A stretch of 46,411 bases of DNA from GCA-2746365 sp964651445. Its GTDB lineage: Bacteria; Pseudomonadota; Gammaproteobacteria; SZUA-229. The notes below the pieces were generated by a model, which was not told the origin of the DNA, searched no databases, and saw nothing but the letters and a program-made list of their open reading frames with translations. A program made the position numbers and the translations under genes. Where the stretch lies: contig CAZYYW010000006.1 in NCBI GenBank assembly GCA_964651445.1, positions 1-46,411 on the forward strand. The letters run 5' to 3'. Positions 15,677-24,168 of the stretch are shown here, piece after piece. Within the stretch, counting starts at the first letter, position 1. Every line of letters begins with the position of its first letter.

Positions 15677-17611
15677 TTGAAACTGCATACTTTAAAACTC
15701 TTTTTACTGCTTCCGTTAGCGTTAATTTCTGCCTGTGACACGCAACCGGTAAAACCCGGGCAACAGACGGCAACGGCGACAACTAAATCAATACCTGTAG
15801 CGCAGCCAAGCTTGATCGAAGAGGCAGAAAAACTACTGATGCGCGCGCAAAATAGCGACAGCGAAGCCGATCAATTTAAATATCGCGCACTAGCTACACG
15901 CCTTTATATTGAAGCTGGCAAACTTGATTTAGCACAACAACAACTTGATTTACTGCGCGACGATTTACTGCACGACAAATCGAAAAACCGGTCTGCAACG
16001 GACGAAACCCGCGCTGAAATCAAAATACAAGCCGTAACCATCTTGCTTCTGCGCACAGAGTTTGCCATAAAACAAAAACATACGGCTATAGCCAGTCAGC
16101 TTATCAGCGAAATAAAACCCGTCAACCGCGAACAGCAGCTTTATTATTATGAATTAAAGGCCGATTTAGATTTTTTGTCCGGTAATTTTCTATTTGCGGT
16201 GGACAGGCGCGTACAACTGGATACCTACATTACCGAAGCCAAAGCAAAAACCAGGAATAACCAAAAAATCTGGGCAGCACTCTCCAGCCTGACCAGTACG
16301 CAGCTAGAAAACCAGCTACATAATCAACGCGGCAACAACGCCACCATCAACGGCTGGCTTGACCTGGCAAAAGTAATGCGCGCCGGTCAAAACAATATCA
16401 GTATGCTAGAAAATAGTTTACTGGACTGGGGCACGAGACACCCGGCGCACCCAGCCAATGAAGGATTTTTAGTCGATTTAATGTCGATCTATCAAACCGA
16501 AGCTGCAAGCCAAAAGCATATTGCCGTCATTTTACCGATGCAGGGCGATCTGGCGAGCGTCACCGACAGTATTAAAAATGGCATTTTAAGCGCGTATTAT
16601 TCTGACACCAATACCGCAACCAGACCCATCATCCGCTTTTATGACAGCAGCGATGAAAGCCAAACCTTTCATCAACTCTATCAACTAGCCATTGATAATG
16701 GTGCCACTAACATCATCGGCCCACTTGACAAGATTGTCATCAACCAACTCGCACAACAGCAAGCGCTAGATGTTCCCGTGTTGACATTAAATTATGCGGA
16801 AAACGCATTGAATAGCACTGACAACCTGTTCCAGTTTGGTCTGTCACCTGAAGATGAGGCACGCCAGGTCGCCGAACTGGCAATCAAACAAAATAAAAAA
16901 CGCGCGGCGATTTTTTTCCCAGACAGTGAATGGGGAAAACGCCTGAGTCGGGCATTCCAGCAACACTACACACAGCTCGGTGGCCGCGTCGTTGCCATGA
17001 CAGACTATGCCACTGATACCAACGACTTTAGCCGACCCATCAGGGCTTTGTTTAATCTCGACCAAAGCAGTATCCGACATCGCAAGGTAGAAAACATCAT
17101 CAGTAAAAGAGCCGTCAGTATCGCCTACCGTCGTCAGGATATTGACATGATCTTTCTGGTGGCAACCCCTCGCTCAGCAAGAAGCATTATGCCGGCCTTC
17201 CGCTTCCACCACGCTTCTGACCTACCGGTTTATTCAACCTCACATGTCTACTCCGGTATCGTCAACCGAGAGCTGGATCGCGACCTGAACAACGTGGTTT
17301 TCTGCGACCTGCCTTGGATATTGCAAAACACTTCGCCATTGCAGCAAACCTTTAGCCAAAACTGGCCGCAACAGGAGAACTTCACTCGCCTGTTTGCCCT
17401 CGGCATTGACGCCTATCATCTGATTAACAATCTTGATTACCTTAAAAACAAAGATTTCGCATCTTATGAAGGACAGACCGGCAAGATTCGCCTCGATGAA
17501 AACAACCGCATAACACGTACCTTGCTGTGGGCAAAGTTTGAGCGCGGCAGACCCGTTCATTTTGTACCTGTCATTGCTGAACCCAAACTTGCAGAGAGTA
17601 GTAACAACTAA
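15677..17611 (+). CDS. lpoA: Penicillin-binding protein activator LpoA
   Basis: This is a 644-residue outer-membrane lipoprotein that stimulates the bifunctional synthase PBP1A from the periplasmic side. It has a lipoprotein signal with LISAC (lipidated Cys at 20), an N-terminal TPR-like helical half (about 45-270) and a C-terminal half with a periplasmic-binding-protein fold starting HIAVILPMQGDLASV. The frame begins at TTG (15677), which gives the full signal peptide; no suitable ATG lies upstream. It starts the lpoA-yraN-diaA cluster, divergent from rsmI. Confidence 0.93.
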   Translation: MKLHTLKLFLLLPLALISACDTQPVKPGQQTATATTKSIPVAQPSLIEEAEKLLMRAQNSDSEADQFKYRALATRLYIEAGKLDLAQQQLDLLRDDLLHDKSKNRSATDETRAEIKIQAVTILLLRTEFAIKQKHTAIASQLISEIKPVNREQQLYYYELKADLDFLSGNFLFAVDRRVQLDTYITEAKAKTRNNQKIWAALSSLTSTQLENQLHNQRGNNATINGWLDLAKVMRAGQNNISMLENSLLDWGTRHPAHPANEGFLVDLMSIYQTEAASQKHIAVILPMQGDLASVTDSIKNGILSAYYSDTNTATRPIIRFYDSSDESQTFHQLYQLAIDNGATNIIGPLDKIVINQLAQQQALDVPVLTLNYAENALNSTDNLFQFGLSPEDEARQVAELAIKQNKKRAAIFFPDSEWGKRLSRAFQQHYTQLGGRVVAMTDYATDTNDFSRPIRALFNLDQSSIRHRKVENIISKRAVSIAYRRQDIDMIFLVATPRSARSIMPAFRFHHASDLPVYSTSHVYSGIVNRELDRDLNNVVFCDLPWILQNTSPLQQTFSQNWPQQENFTRLFALGIDAYHLINNLDYLKNKDFASYEGQTGKIRLDENNRITRTLLWAKFERGRPVHFVPVIAEPKLAESSNN

Positions 17612-17635
17612 ACCGAGGCAGCAACTAAACAGCCA

Positions 17636-18007
17636 ATGAAAGCCAAACATCTACAACAAGGAGAAGATGCCGAAGCCGCCTGCTGCCGCCACCTCAAATC
17701 GCAAGGTTTAAAGTTGGTCACAACCAACTTTAATTGCCGCCTAGGTGAAATAGACATTATCATGCTAGATAAAAAAACACTGGTATTCGTCGAAGTGCGG
17801 TTTCGTAAAAACAATAATTTTGGTGGCGCGTTGGAAAGTATCACCGCAGCAAAACAACAAAAATTGCGTCACACTGCCGAGTTGTACCTGCAACAAAACA
17901 GACAATATGAAAACGCACGATTTGATGTTGTATCAATGTCAAAAAACACGCAAGCTAACCACCGTAAAGATAACTATACATTTGACTGGATAGCCAATGC
18001 CTTTTAA
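17636..18007 (+). CDS. yraN: UPF0102 protein YraN
   Basis: This is a 123-residue protein of the UPF0102/YraN family, which has a Holliday-junction-resolvase-like nuclease fold. The conserved GEIDIIMLD and LVFVEVR motifs carry the acidic residues of that fold. The biochemical role is unproven. It sits 24 bp after lpoA and 51 bp before diaA, the E. coli order. Confidence 0.93.
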   Translation: MKAKHLQQGEDAEAACCRHLKSQGLKLVTTNFNCRLGEIDIIMLDKKTLVFVEVRFRKNNNFGGALESITAAKQQKLRHTAELYLQQNRQYENARFDVVSMSKNTQANHRKDNYTFDWIANAF

Positions 18008-18058
18008 GCCGGTCAAGCGAAAACAGCCCAAAGCGGGGCCAGCCAAAGAGCCAATACC

Positions 18059-18646
18059 ATGGATTTAATTGCACGCATCCACAAAAATTTTCAAGAAAGC
18101 ATTACCACTAAGCAACGGGCGGCTGACTTGCTGGCTGAGCCTATTAGCCGTAGCGCGCAGGCTATTACCCAATGTTTTTTAAACGGCGGTAAAATCCTGT
18201 CTTGTGGCAATGGAGGCTCCGCGGGTGACGCTCAGAATTTTTCTTCTGAAATGCTTAATCGTTTTGAAATGGAACGCCCGGGGCTACCCGCAATCGCCCT
18301 CACCACCGACAGTTCTACCTTGACCTCAATCGCCAATGACTACCATTACAAGCTAATTTTTTCTAAACAGGTAACGGCGCTAGGAAATGCTGGCGATGTT
18401 TTATTGGCTATTAGTACTAGCGGCAACTCTGAAAATGTCAATATGGCAATCACTGCGGCTCACGAACGTGAAATGAGTGTGATTGCATTAAGTGGTAAGT
18501 CAGGGGGAGAAATGGCCGCGGCGCTAACGCTCAACGATATAGAAATTCGTGTGCCGTCAGAATCAACTACCCGTATCCAGGAAGTTCACTTGCTGTGCAT
18601 ACACTGCATTTGCGACCTAGTAGATCACCAACTTATGGGTGGTTGA
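18059..18646 (+). CDS. diaA: DiaA/GmhA-like SIS domain protein
   Basis: This is a 195-residue single SIS-domain protein. It has the phosphosugar-binding CGNGGSAGDAQ motif and STSGNSEN, and overall similarity to both DiaA and phosphoheptose isomerase GmhA. In E. coli DiaA binds DnaA and times replication start; GmhA makes heptose phosphate for LPS. The neighbours (lpoA, yraN) favour DiaA. The retained GGSAGDAQ phosphosugar motif is GmhA-like, so isomerase activity cannot be ruled out. The usual next gene, dolP, is absent; a repeat-filled gap follows. Confidence 0.87.
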   Translation: MDLIARIHKNFQESITTKQRAADLLAEPISRSAQAITQCFLNGGKILSCGNGGSAGDAQNFSSEMLNRFEMERPGLPAIALTTDSSTLTSIANDYHYKLIFSKQVTALGNAGDVLLAISTSGNSENVNMAITAAHEREMSVIALSGKSGGEMAAALTLNDIEIRVPSESTTRIQEVHLLCIHCICDLVDHQLMGG

Positions 18647-18684
18647 TTAATATGGGTATGCCATAACGAGTGGGCATAAAGATC

Positions 18685-18822
18685 TAGACACAGAGACCAC
18701 AGAGCGTGTTTAAAATTAACACCACTACTACAGGGTTGCTGATAAGCCTCAATGTATTAAGGTTGGTGAATTATTAAACGTTACAAATTATAACTCTGTG
18801 TGCTCTGTGATCTCTGTGTCTA
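18685..18822. repeat. Inverted arrays of 9-bp CACAGAG units, copy 2
   Basis: The ends are TAGACACAGAGACCACAGAG on the left and its near reverse complement, with an extra unit, on the right (18794-18822). Inside, GTTTAAAATTAACACC near 18708 partly pairs with a segment near 18763-18780. It is the same architecture as copy 1 (13453-13523) with a longer interior. It occupies the left half of the gene-free stretch 18647-18999. Confidence 0.85.
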
Positions 18823-18868
18823 TAAAAAGAGATATATTGCCCGCCTAAAATGACATACCCCCATCAAT

Positions 18869-18996
18869 AGTTGGCAGTTGGCAGTTGGCAGTTGGCAGTT
18901 GGCAGTTGGCAGTTGGCAAAATTTTACAGCAGCACCTCTGCTTTTAAAACAGTTTTATGCTTTTAACGTCAAACTGACGACTACTAACTGATAACT
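18869..18996. repeat. Heptamer-ended element C (AGTTGGC x7 and inverted AGTTNNN x4)
   Basis: The left end has seven perfect tandem copies of AGTTGGC (18869-18917). The right end (18969-18996), read in reverse complement, has four 7-bp units: AGTTATC, AGTTAGT, AGTCGTC and AGTTTGA. The two arrays therefore face each other, around a 51-nt AT-rich core. No ORF is present. The element abuts the sspB stop codon at 19000. It has the same layout as the elements at 34239-34708 and 42087-42182. Confidence 0.8.
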
Positions 18997-18999
18997 TTG

Positions 19000-19401
19000 T
19001 TATTTAACAACCCGAAGGCTAGGACGCTTCGGTTTTGCTGGCCCAGAACCACCTGGATCATCCGAATCATCATCACTGGCAGAAACTGCGCCGTCATCTT
19101 CAGAAAACATCATGCCCTGACCATTCTCTTTGGCGTAGACCGCTAATACGGCTTCGATAGGCACATTCAAAATTTGAGATTTTCCTGAGAAACGTGCGTT
19201 GAAGGTGATTTCGTCATCCCCCAGAACCAGTCCGCTAATCGCCATTGGCGCAATATTAAGAATAATCTTGCCGTTTTGCACATGCTCGACAGGCACCCGC
19301 ACACCGTCTAGCGAGACATCGACCAATAAATGTGGGGTCATGCCGTTATCGGTAATCCATTGATAGATTCCACGAACAAGATAGGGACGGCTGGATGTCA
19401 T
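19000..19401 (-). CDS. sspB: ClpXP protease specificity-enhancing factor SspB
   Basis: This is a 133-residue adaptor that delivers ssrA-tagged proteins to ClpXP. The tag-binding domain is at about 1-105 (RPYLVRGIYQWITDNG at the start, FNARFSGK in the core). A flexible acidic/Gly linker then leads to the C-terminal ClpX-docking motif RPSLRVVK, very close to the E. coli tail. It is last in the petABC-sspAB run. The 3' end touches heptamer element C. Confidence 0.97.
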   Translation of the reverse strand: MTSSRPYLVRGIYQWITDNGMTPHLLVDVSLDGVRVPVEHVQNGKIILNIAPMAISGLVLGDDEITFNARFSGKSQILNVPIEAVLAVYAKENGQGMMFSEDDGAVSASDDDSDDPGGSGPAKPKRPSLRVVK

Positions 19402-19477
19402 CTAAATGCAAAGATTGTTATCAGTAGTGAGCGACATAGCGTTATTTTACACGCAACTTACAATTTATTACTCAATC

Positions 19478-20074
19478 TTACAAGCGTAGTTCACGCTCTG
19501 ATTCGGTCAGTGCCAGCTTAAAACCATCGCGCTCGAATAAACGGTCAGCGTAGCTGTTAATTGATTTTGCTTCTTCTGGCATTTCAATTCCATAGTGACG
19601 CAAGCGCCAGAGAATAGGCGCAACACTTGCATCGACTAAGGTAAAGTCTTCGCTGAAAAAATACGGCATGGTGTTAAACACCTCTGCTACCGAAGCAATG
19701 CTTTCCGTCAGCTCCTTTTTCGCCTTGGCGACTGCTTTTTCACTCTTGGTCTCAATAATTTCAACCAATGGATACCAGTCATGTTCAACCTGAAACAGCG
19801 CCAAACGCATCTGCGCACGCTGCACAGGGCCGACTGGCATCAGTGGCGGATGCGGGAAGCGTTCTTCCAGATATTCCATGATGACCCGGGAGTTATATAA
19901 CACAAGATCGCGATCAATCAACGTTGGCAAACTGCCATAGGGGTTTAAATCAATCAGATCCTCTGGCAATTTTTTTGGGTCAACCAAGGTAACTTCGTGA
20001 ACAATGTCCTTTTCGTTTAGCACAATGCGAGTACGGTGACACTGAATTGATGATGCAGAGGTATATAGGTTCAT
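19478..20074 (-). CDS. sspA: Stringent starvation protein A
   Basis: This is a 198-residue GST-fold protein that binds RNA polymerase and alters promoter choice in starvation and acid stress. The N-terminal thioredoxin-like part has CHRTRIVLNEKDI and PYGSLPTLIDRDLVLYNSRVIMEYL; the C-terminal part is all-helical. It is followed by sspB after 76 bp. A strong terminator separates it from petC, so it probably has its own promoter in 20075-20114. Confidence 0.96.
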   Translation of the reverse strand: MNLYTSASSIQCHRTRIVLNEKDIVHEVTLVDPKKLPEDLIDLNPYGSLPTLIDRDLVLYNSRVIMEYLEERFPHPPLMPVGPVQRAQMRLALFQVEHDWYPLVEIIETKSEKAVAKAKKELTESIASVAEVFNTMPYFFSEDFTLVDASVAPILWRLRHYGIEMPEEAKSINSYADRLFERDGFKLALTESERELRL

Positions 20075-20114
20075 AGATTATCCAATCTGAGAGAAACAAT
20101 TATTTTATTAAAAG

Positions 20115-20152
20115 GCTTTGACCGGCACCACTCCTTTGGTGCCGGTCAAAGC
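20115..20152 (-). terminator. Terminator of the petABC operon
   Basis: A perfect 16-bp stem (GCTTTGACCGGCACCA with TGGTGCCGGTCAAAGC) with a 6-nt loop lies 14 bp after the petC stop. On the minus strand it is followed by CTTTTAATAAAA. This is a strong rho-independent terminator between petC and sspA. Confidence 0.9.
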
Positions 20153-20166
20153 GAGTAAGTAAGCTT

Positions 20167-20943
20167 TTAGTGGATGTCTTTCCAGTATTCTTTCTTTAGT
20201 GCTAAGGCAAAACCAAAAAGAACCACTAGGAATAACAGTACTTTCCAACCCAGATTACGACGTTCCATCTGTACTGGCTCAGCAATATACACCATGAAGT
20301 TAGTCAGGTCAGCAATAAACATATCGTATTCGACACGACTTAATTGCCCAGGCTGTAACTGTTGCATAGTATCAAACTCTTCAACTTCCACATTACCATG
20401 TAGCACTGTTTTATACTTGGCTTCCTGCAAGCCCTGAAGATGCCAAAGTACATGCGGCATGCCGACATCAGGGAACACAGTATTGTTGAAGCCAGTTGAA
20501 CTGTAGGGGTCAACATAGAAGCTGCGTAAGTAACTGTATACCCAATCAGCGCCGCGTGCACGTGCAGTTAAGGTTAAATCGGGAACAGTGGTACCAAACG
20601 CCAGCTGTGCATATTCATCACTCATGGATGTTTCCATCACATCACCAATTTTTGTTGGCGTACCTTTTTTATTGTAGGTATGAATCATCATCTCACGCAC
20701 AACCTCTTCATCCAACTCAAGATCTTTAGCGATACGATTAAAACGGATGAGGTCTGCTGAGTGACAGCCCGAACAATAATCTGAAAAAGACTTTGCACCA
20801 CGATGCAGCGACTCTTTATCAAAAATATCAATCGGCGCTTTGAATAATGGTACCGATGAACCAGCAGCTGTTGCCAGCCCTGGCAACAGCATTGCAACTG
20901 CCAAGGATAAGGTTACTATTATTTTTATACTCGCTATTTTCAT
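20167..20943 (-). CDS. petC: Cytochrome c1 of the bc1 complex
   Basis: This is a 258-residue haem c subunit that passes electrons from the Rieske centre to soluble cytochrome c. It has a signal peptide (to about residue 27), the haem site CSGCH at 57-61, a probable Met ligand in the DVGMPHVLWHLQG segment, and a C-terminal membrane anchor (VLLFLVVLFGFALAL). The start overlaps the petB stop by 4 bp, so translation is coupled. Confidence 0.97.
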   Translation of the reverse strand: MKIASIKIIVTLSLAVAMLLPGLATAAGSSVPLFKAPIDIFDKESLHRGAKSFSDYCSGCHSADLIRFNRIAKDLELDEEVVREMMIHTYNKKGTPTKIGDVMETSMSDEYAQLAFGTTVPDLTLTARARGADWVYSYLRSFYVDPYSSTGFNNTVFPDVGMPHVLWHLQGLQEAKYKTVLHGNVEVEEFDTMQQLQPGQLSRVEYDMFIADLTNFMVYIAEPVQMERRNLGWKVLLFLVVLFGFALALKKEYWKDIH

Positions 20944-22151
20944 GATGTCACCCTATCAGGAACAGGTTTGGTTTTTTCGTTCTTAGATGTGAAATAAAGC
21001 ACAACAAAGAAAGCGAAATACAGGAACGTAAATAGCTGAGACATAAAGGTAATAAGCACTGTTGCAGGCTGCATAGCCAACCAACCCAGAACAACAAAGC
21101 TAACACAGAAAACAAACAAATTAACTTTATAGATGGTTCCGCGATAGCGAATAGATCTTACATTACAGCGATCTAACCATGGCAGGAAGAACAGCACGAC
21201 AATCGCAGCGCCCATTGTACCCACACCCATTAACTTGTCGGGCACCGCACGTAAAATGGCATAGAAAGGTGTGAAATACCACACTGGCGCTATATGCTCA
21301 GGTGTTACCAGTGGATCAGCCGGGATAAAGTTAGCATGCTCCAGCATGTAACCGCCGCCATCAGGGAAGTAAAACAAAATCACACTAAAGAAGAACAGGA
21401 ATACCACCACGCCGACAATATCTTTAACCGAATAATAAGGGTGGAACGGAATGCCATCAACTGGAATACCGTCTGCATCTTTTAGTTTCTTGATTTCAAC
21501 ACCGTCAGGATTATTTGAGCCAACTTCATGCAAAGCAAGAATGTGCGCAATCACCAGAAAGATAAGAACCAGTGGCAGCGCAATAACATGCAAGGCGAAG
21601 AAACGATTTAAGGTTGCATCACCAATAACAAAATCGCCGCGTATCCATAATGTTAGGTCATCACCAATAACGGGGATCGCACCAAACAGTGAAATAATTA
21701 CCTGCGCACCCCAGTAGGACATCTGACCCCAAGGCAGTAAGTAACCCATGAACGCTTCAGCCATCAGCGCCACATAGATAAGCATGCCGAATACCCATAT
21801 CAGTTCACGTGGTTTCTTGTATGAGCCATACAATAGGCCACGCAACATATGCAGATATATCACGACAAAGAACGCCGTTGCGCCGGTGGAGTGAATATAA
21901 CGAATCAACCAGCCATACGGCACATCGCGCATGATGTACTCAACAGAATTAAACGCCAGAGCACCGTCAGGCTTGTAATGCATGGTCAGAAAAATACCAC
22001 TGATAATTTGAATCACCAGCACCACCAGTGCTAGCGAACCAAAAAAGTACCAGAAGTTAAAGTTTTTTGGTGCGTAATATTCAGCAAGATGTTCATTCCA
22101 CATTTTAGTCAGTGGGAATCGATCATCTATCCATCCTAATAATTTACTCAT
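20940..22151 (-). CDS. petB: Cytochrome b of the bc1 complex
   Basis: This is a 403-residue, eight-helix subunit holding the two b haems and the quinol oxidation and reduction sites. Haem-ligand helices are visible in YIHSTGATAFFVVIYLHML and FFALHVIALPLVLIFLVIAH. The quinol-oxidation loop reads PVWYFTPFYAILRAVP, with PVWY in place of the PEWY of mitochondria; this variant is known in Gammaproteobacteria. Its start shares one base with the petA stop. Confidence 0.98.
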   Translation of the reverse strand: MSKLLGWIDDRFPLTKMWNEHLAEYYAPKNFNFWYFFGSLALVVLVIQIISGIFLTMHYKPDGALAFNSVEYIMRDVPYGWLIRYIHSTGATAFFVVIYLHMLRGLLYGSYKKPRELIWVFGMLIYVALMAEAFMGYLLPWGQMSYWGAQVIISLFGAIPVIGDDLTLWIRGDFVIGDATLNRFFALHVIALPLVLIFLVIAHILALHEVGSNNPDGVEIKKLKDADGIPVDGIPFHPYYSVKDIVGVVVFLFFFSVILFYFPDGGGYMLEHANFIPADPLVTPEHIAPVWYFTPFYAILRAVPDKLMGVGTMGAAIVVLFFLPWLDRCNVRSIRYRGTIYKVNLFVFCVSFVVLGWLAMQPATVLITFMSQLFTFLYFAFFVVLYFTSKNEKTKPVPDRVTS

Positions 22152-22750
22152 TACGCACTCCCCTCATCGACACCAACAATAATAACGTTTTCACTGACAT
22201 ATTGATGCGGTGGTACCACAAGATTCGTAGGTGCAGGTACACTCTGAAATACACGACCCGCCAGGTCGAAAGTTGAACTGTGACAGGGACAGAAAAACCC
22301 ACCTAACCAGTCTGCACCTAAATCTTCCGCCGCAAGTTCTGGCCGGAACGTTGGTGAACAGCCAAGATGCGTACAAATACCCACTAAAACCAAGATTTCC
22401 GGCTTGATAGAACGGCCAGGGTTTTGTGCGTAGTCAGGTTGTTGATCCACAACTTCAGAAGCAGGGTCACGTAGCTTGTCGTCCAAGGTGACCAAATCTG
22501 TCAATGTTTTCTCTGAGCGCTTCACAATCCATACTGGTTTGCTTTGCCATTCAACCACCAGCATCCGCCCTTCTTCAAGCTTGCTGATATCAACTTCTAC
22601 CGGCGCACCAGCATTTTTCGCTCTTTCACTGGGCATCCACGAGGATAAAAAAGGAACTGCAACAAAACCGGCACCGACTGCCGCTACCACCGAAGTGGAA
22701 GCAACTAGAAAGCGACGTCGTTTTGTATCTACAATATGATCAGTAGACAT
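22151..22750 (-). CDS. petA: Rieske iron-sulfur subunit of the bc1 complex
   Basis: This is a 199-residue protein with a Tat-type N-terminus (DTKRRRFLVAST) serving as uncleaved anchor, and a periplasmic Rieske domain. The [2Fe-2S] ligands are in CTHLGC (126-131) and CPCH (154-157), with the second Cys of each box forming the usual disulfide. First gene of petABC, with the promoter presumably in the 236-bp gap shared with the divergent protease gene. Confidence 0.98.
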   Translation of the reverse strand: MSTDHIVDTKRRRFLVASTSVVAAVGAGFVAVPFLSSWMPSERAKNAGAPVEVDISKLEEGRMLVVEWQSKPVWIVKRSEKTLTDLVTLDDKLRDPASEVVDQQPDYAQNPGRSIKPEILVLVGICTHLGCSPTFRPELAAEDLGADWLGGFFCPCHSSTFDLAGRVFQSVPAPTNLVVPPHQYVSENVIIVGVDEGSA

Positions 22751-22986
22751 AATTGGATATCTCCAAATATTAAAATAAAAATCTGATTTTGAGTAAACAG
22801 GTCATTAAACTCACGTTTAATTATTGATTAGTCAACGCAACACATCTGGAGGTGTTATAGCTGCCTTCTACCACTAAAAAAAACAGAGGCACACCGGTTG
22901 CAAACGGCGCATAGAATAGCGTAAATTAGCATTTTAGCCAAGTTTAATATAACAAGATTAACAAAAACAAAGAGATACCATCACCA

Positions 22987-24147
22987 ATGTCACAATCAAA
23001 GCACACTTTATTCTATTTTTTCGCCTGGCTGGTCATAGGTGTGCTTTTTGGCATGCTTATTTTGCTGTATCGTGGCGACATTAATATTGCCATCAACCAG
23101 GCAAACGAATCGCCTCTGCCAACCGCTGTTCGCACCGCAAACGTGCAACACCAACACCGTGGTTTCTCCGACGCGGTGATGAAAGCGGCTCCTGCCGTAG
23201 TCAGCATTCAAACCATTGTTTGGTCAGAACCAGAAGCTGTTGATGCGGCACAGGAAAAACTCATCCAGCGTTTTCTCGGTAAGAATTCTCCGCACCGACC
23301 AAAAAAACGCGCAGAAACAGGTTCTGGCTCTGGCGTCATCATACAAAGTGATGGCTACATACTGACCAACTACCACGTTATTCGACAGCGCGATGAAATC
23401 CGCGTCCGATTAAGCGATGGCAGAGTTGCCATCGCTCAACTAATTGGCTCCGACCCTGATACTGACATCGCCATCCTTAAAATAGATCATGACCAATTGC
23501 CTTCCTTGCAAGCGGCAGACATGAGCCTAATCAGAGTAGGCGATATTGTACTTGCCATTGGCGACCCTTTTGCCATCGGTCAAACGGTCACGCAAGGGAT
23601 AATCAGCGCGACCGGTCGAACACGTGTTTCACAAAATACCTATGAAAATTTCATCCAAACTGACGCTGCCATTAACCCAGGAAATTCTGGCGGTGCTCTA
23701 ATTAATACCAACGGCGAAATTGTTGGCATTAACTCCAATATATTTTCCAGCACCGGAAACTTTCAGGGCATTAGTTTTGCCATTCCGATTGATCTAGCCC
23801 GGCACGTTGCCAAAGAAATTATTCTGCACGGCCATGTCGTAAGAGGTTGGTTAGGCGTCGAGGGACAGGAGCTGACCTCACAAATTTTACGCACTGTCGA
23901 ACTCGACTCTCTGCACGGCATATTAATTACCGAAGTGGATAGCGGCGGCCCCGGCGATTTAGCCGGCTTAAAAAGCGGGGATATTATTACCCGAATAAAC
24001 CACCAGAAAATATTTAGCACCAGTGATATTTTAAATTTGATAGCTGCCGGTCGCCCAGGTGACGAATTTATTATTGAGGGCATTCGGATGCGGCAGAGTT
24101 TTATGACCAAGGCGGTGTTGGGGCAACGCCCGCTAATGAGCCGATAG
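22987..24147 (+). CDS. DegS/AlgW-like membrane-anchored serine protease
   Basis: This is a 386-residue HtrA-family protease. A single N-terminal membrane anchor (about 8-28) is followed by a trypsin-like domain with catalytic His130 (TNYHVI), Asp160 (PDTDIAILK) and Ser234 (NPGNSGGALIN), then one PDZ domain (about 275-380). One PDZ plus an anchor is the DegS/AlgW layout. Those enzymes sense misfolded outer-membrane proteins and cut the anti-sigma factor RseA/MucA, releasing sigma-E/AlgU. No sigma-E genes are in the window, so the substrate is inferred. It is divergent from petA and convergent with the metal efflux operon. Confidence 0.92.
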   Translation: MSQSKHTLFYFFAWLVIGVLFGMLILLYRGDINIAINQANESPLPTAVRTANVQHQHRGFSDAVMKAAPAVVSIQTIVWSEPEAVDAAQEKLIQRFLGKNSPHRPKKRAETGSGSGVIIQSDGYILTNYHVIRQRDEIRVRLSDGRVAIAQLIGSDPDTDIAILKIDHDQLPSLQAADMSLIRVGDIVLAIGDPFAIGQTVTQGIISATGRTRVSQNTYENFIQTDAAINPGNSGGALINTNGEIVGINSNIFSSTGNFQGISFAIPIDLARHVAKEIILHGHVVRGWLGVEGQELTSQILRTVELDSLHGILITEVDSGGPGDLAGLKSGDIITRINHQKIFSTSDILNLIAAGRPGDEFIIEGIRMRQSFMTKAVLGQRPLMSR

Positions 24148-24168
24148 TTTTTCTAAAAATAGGCATAG

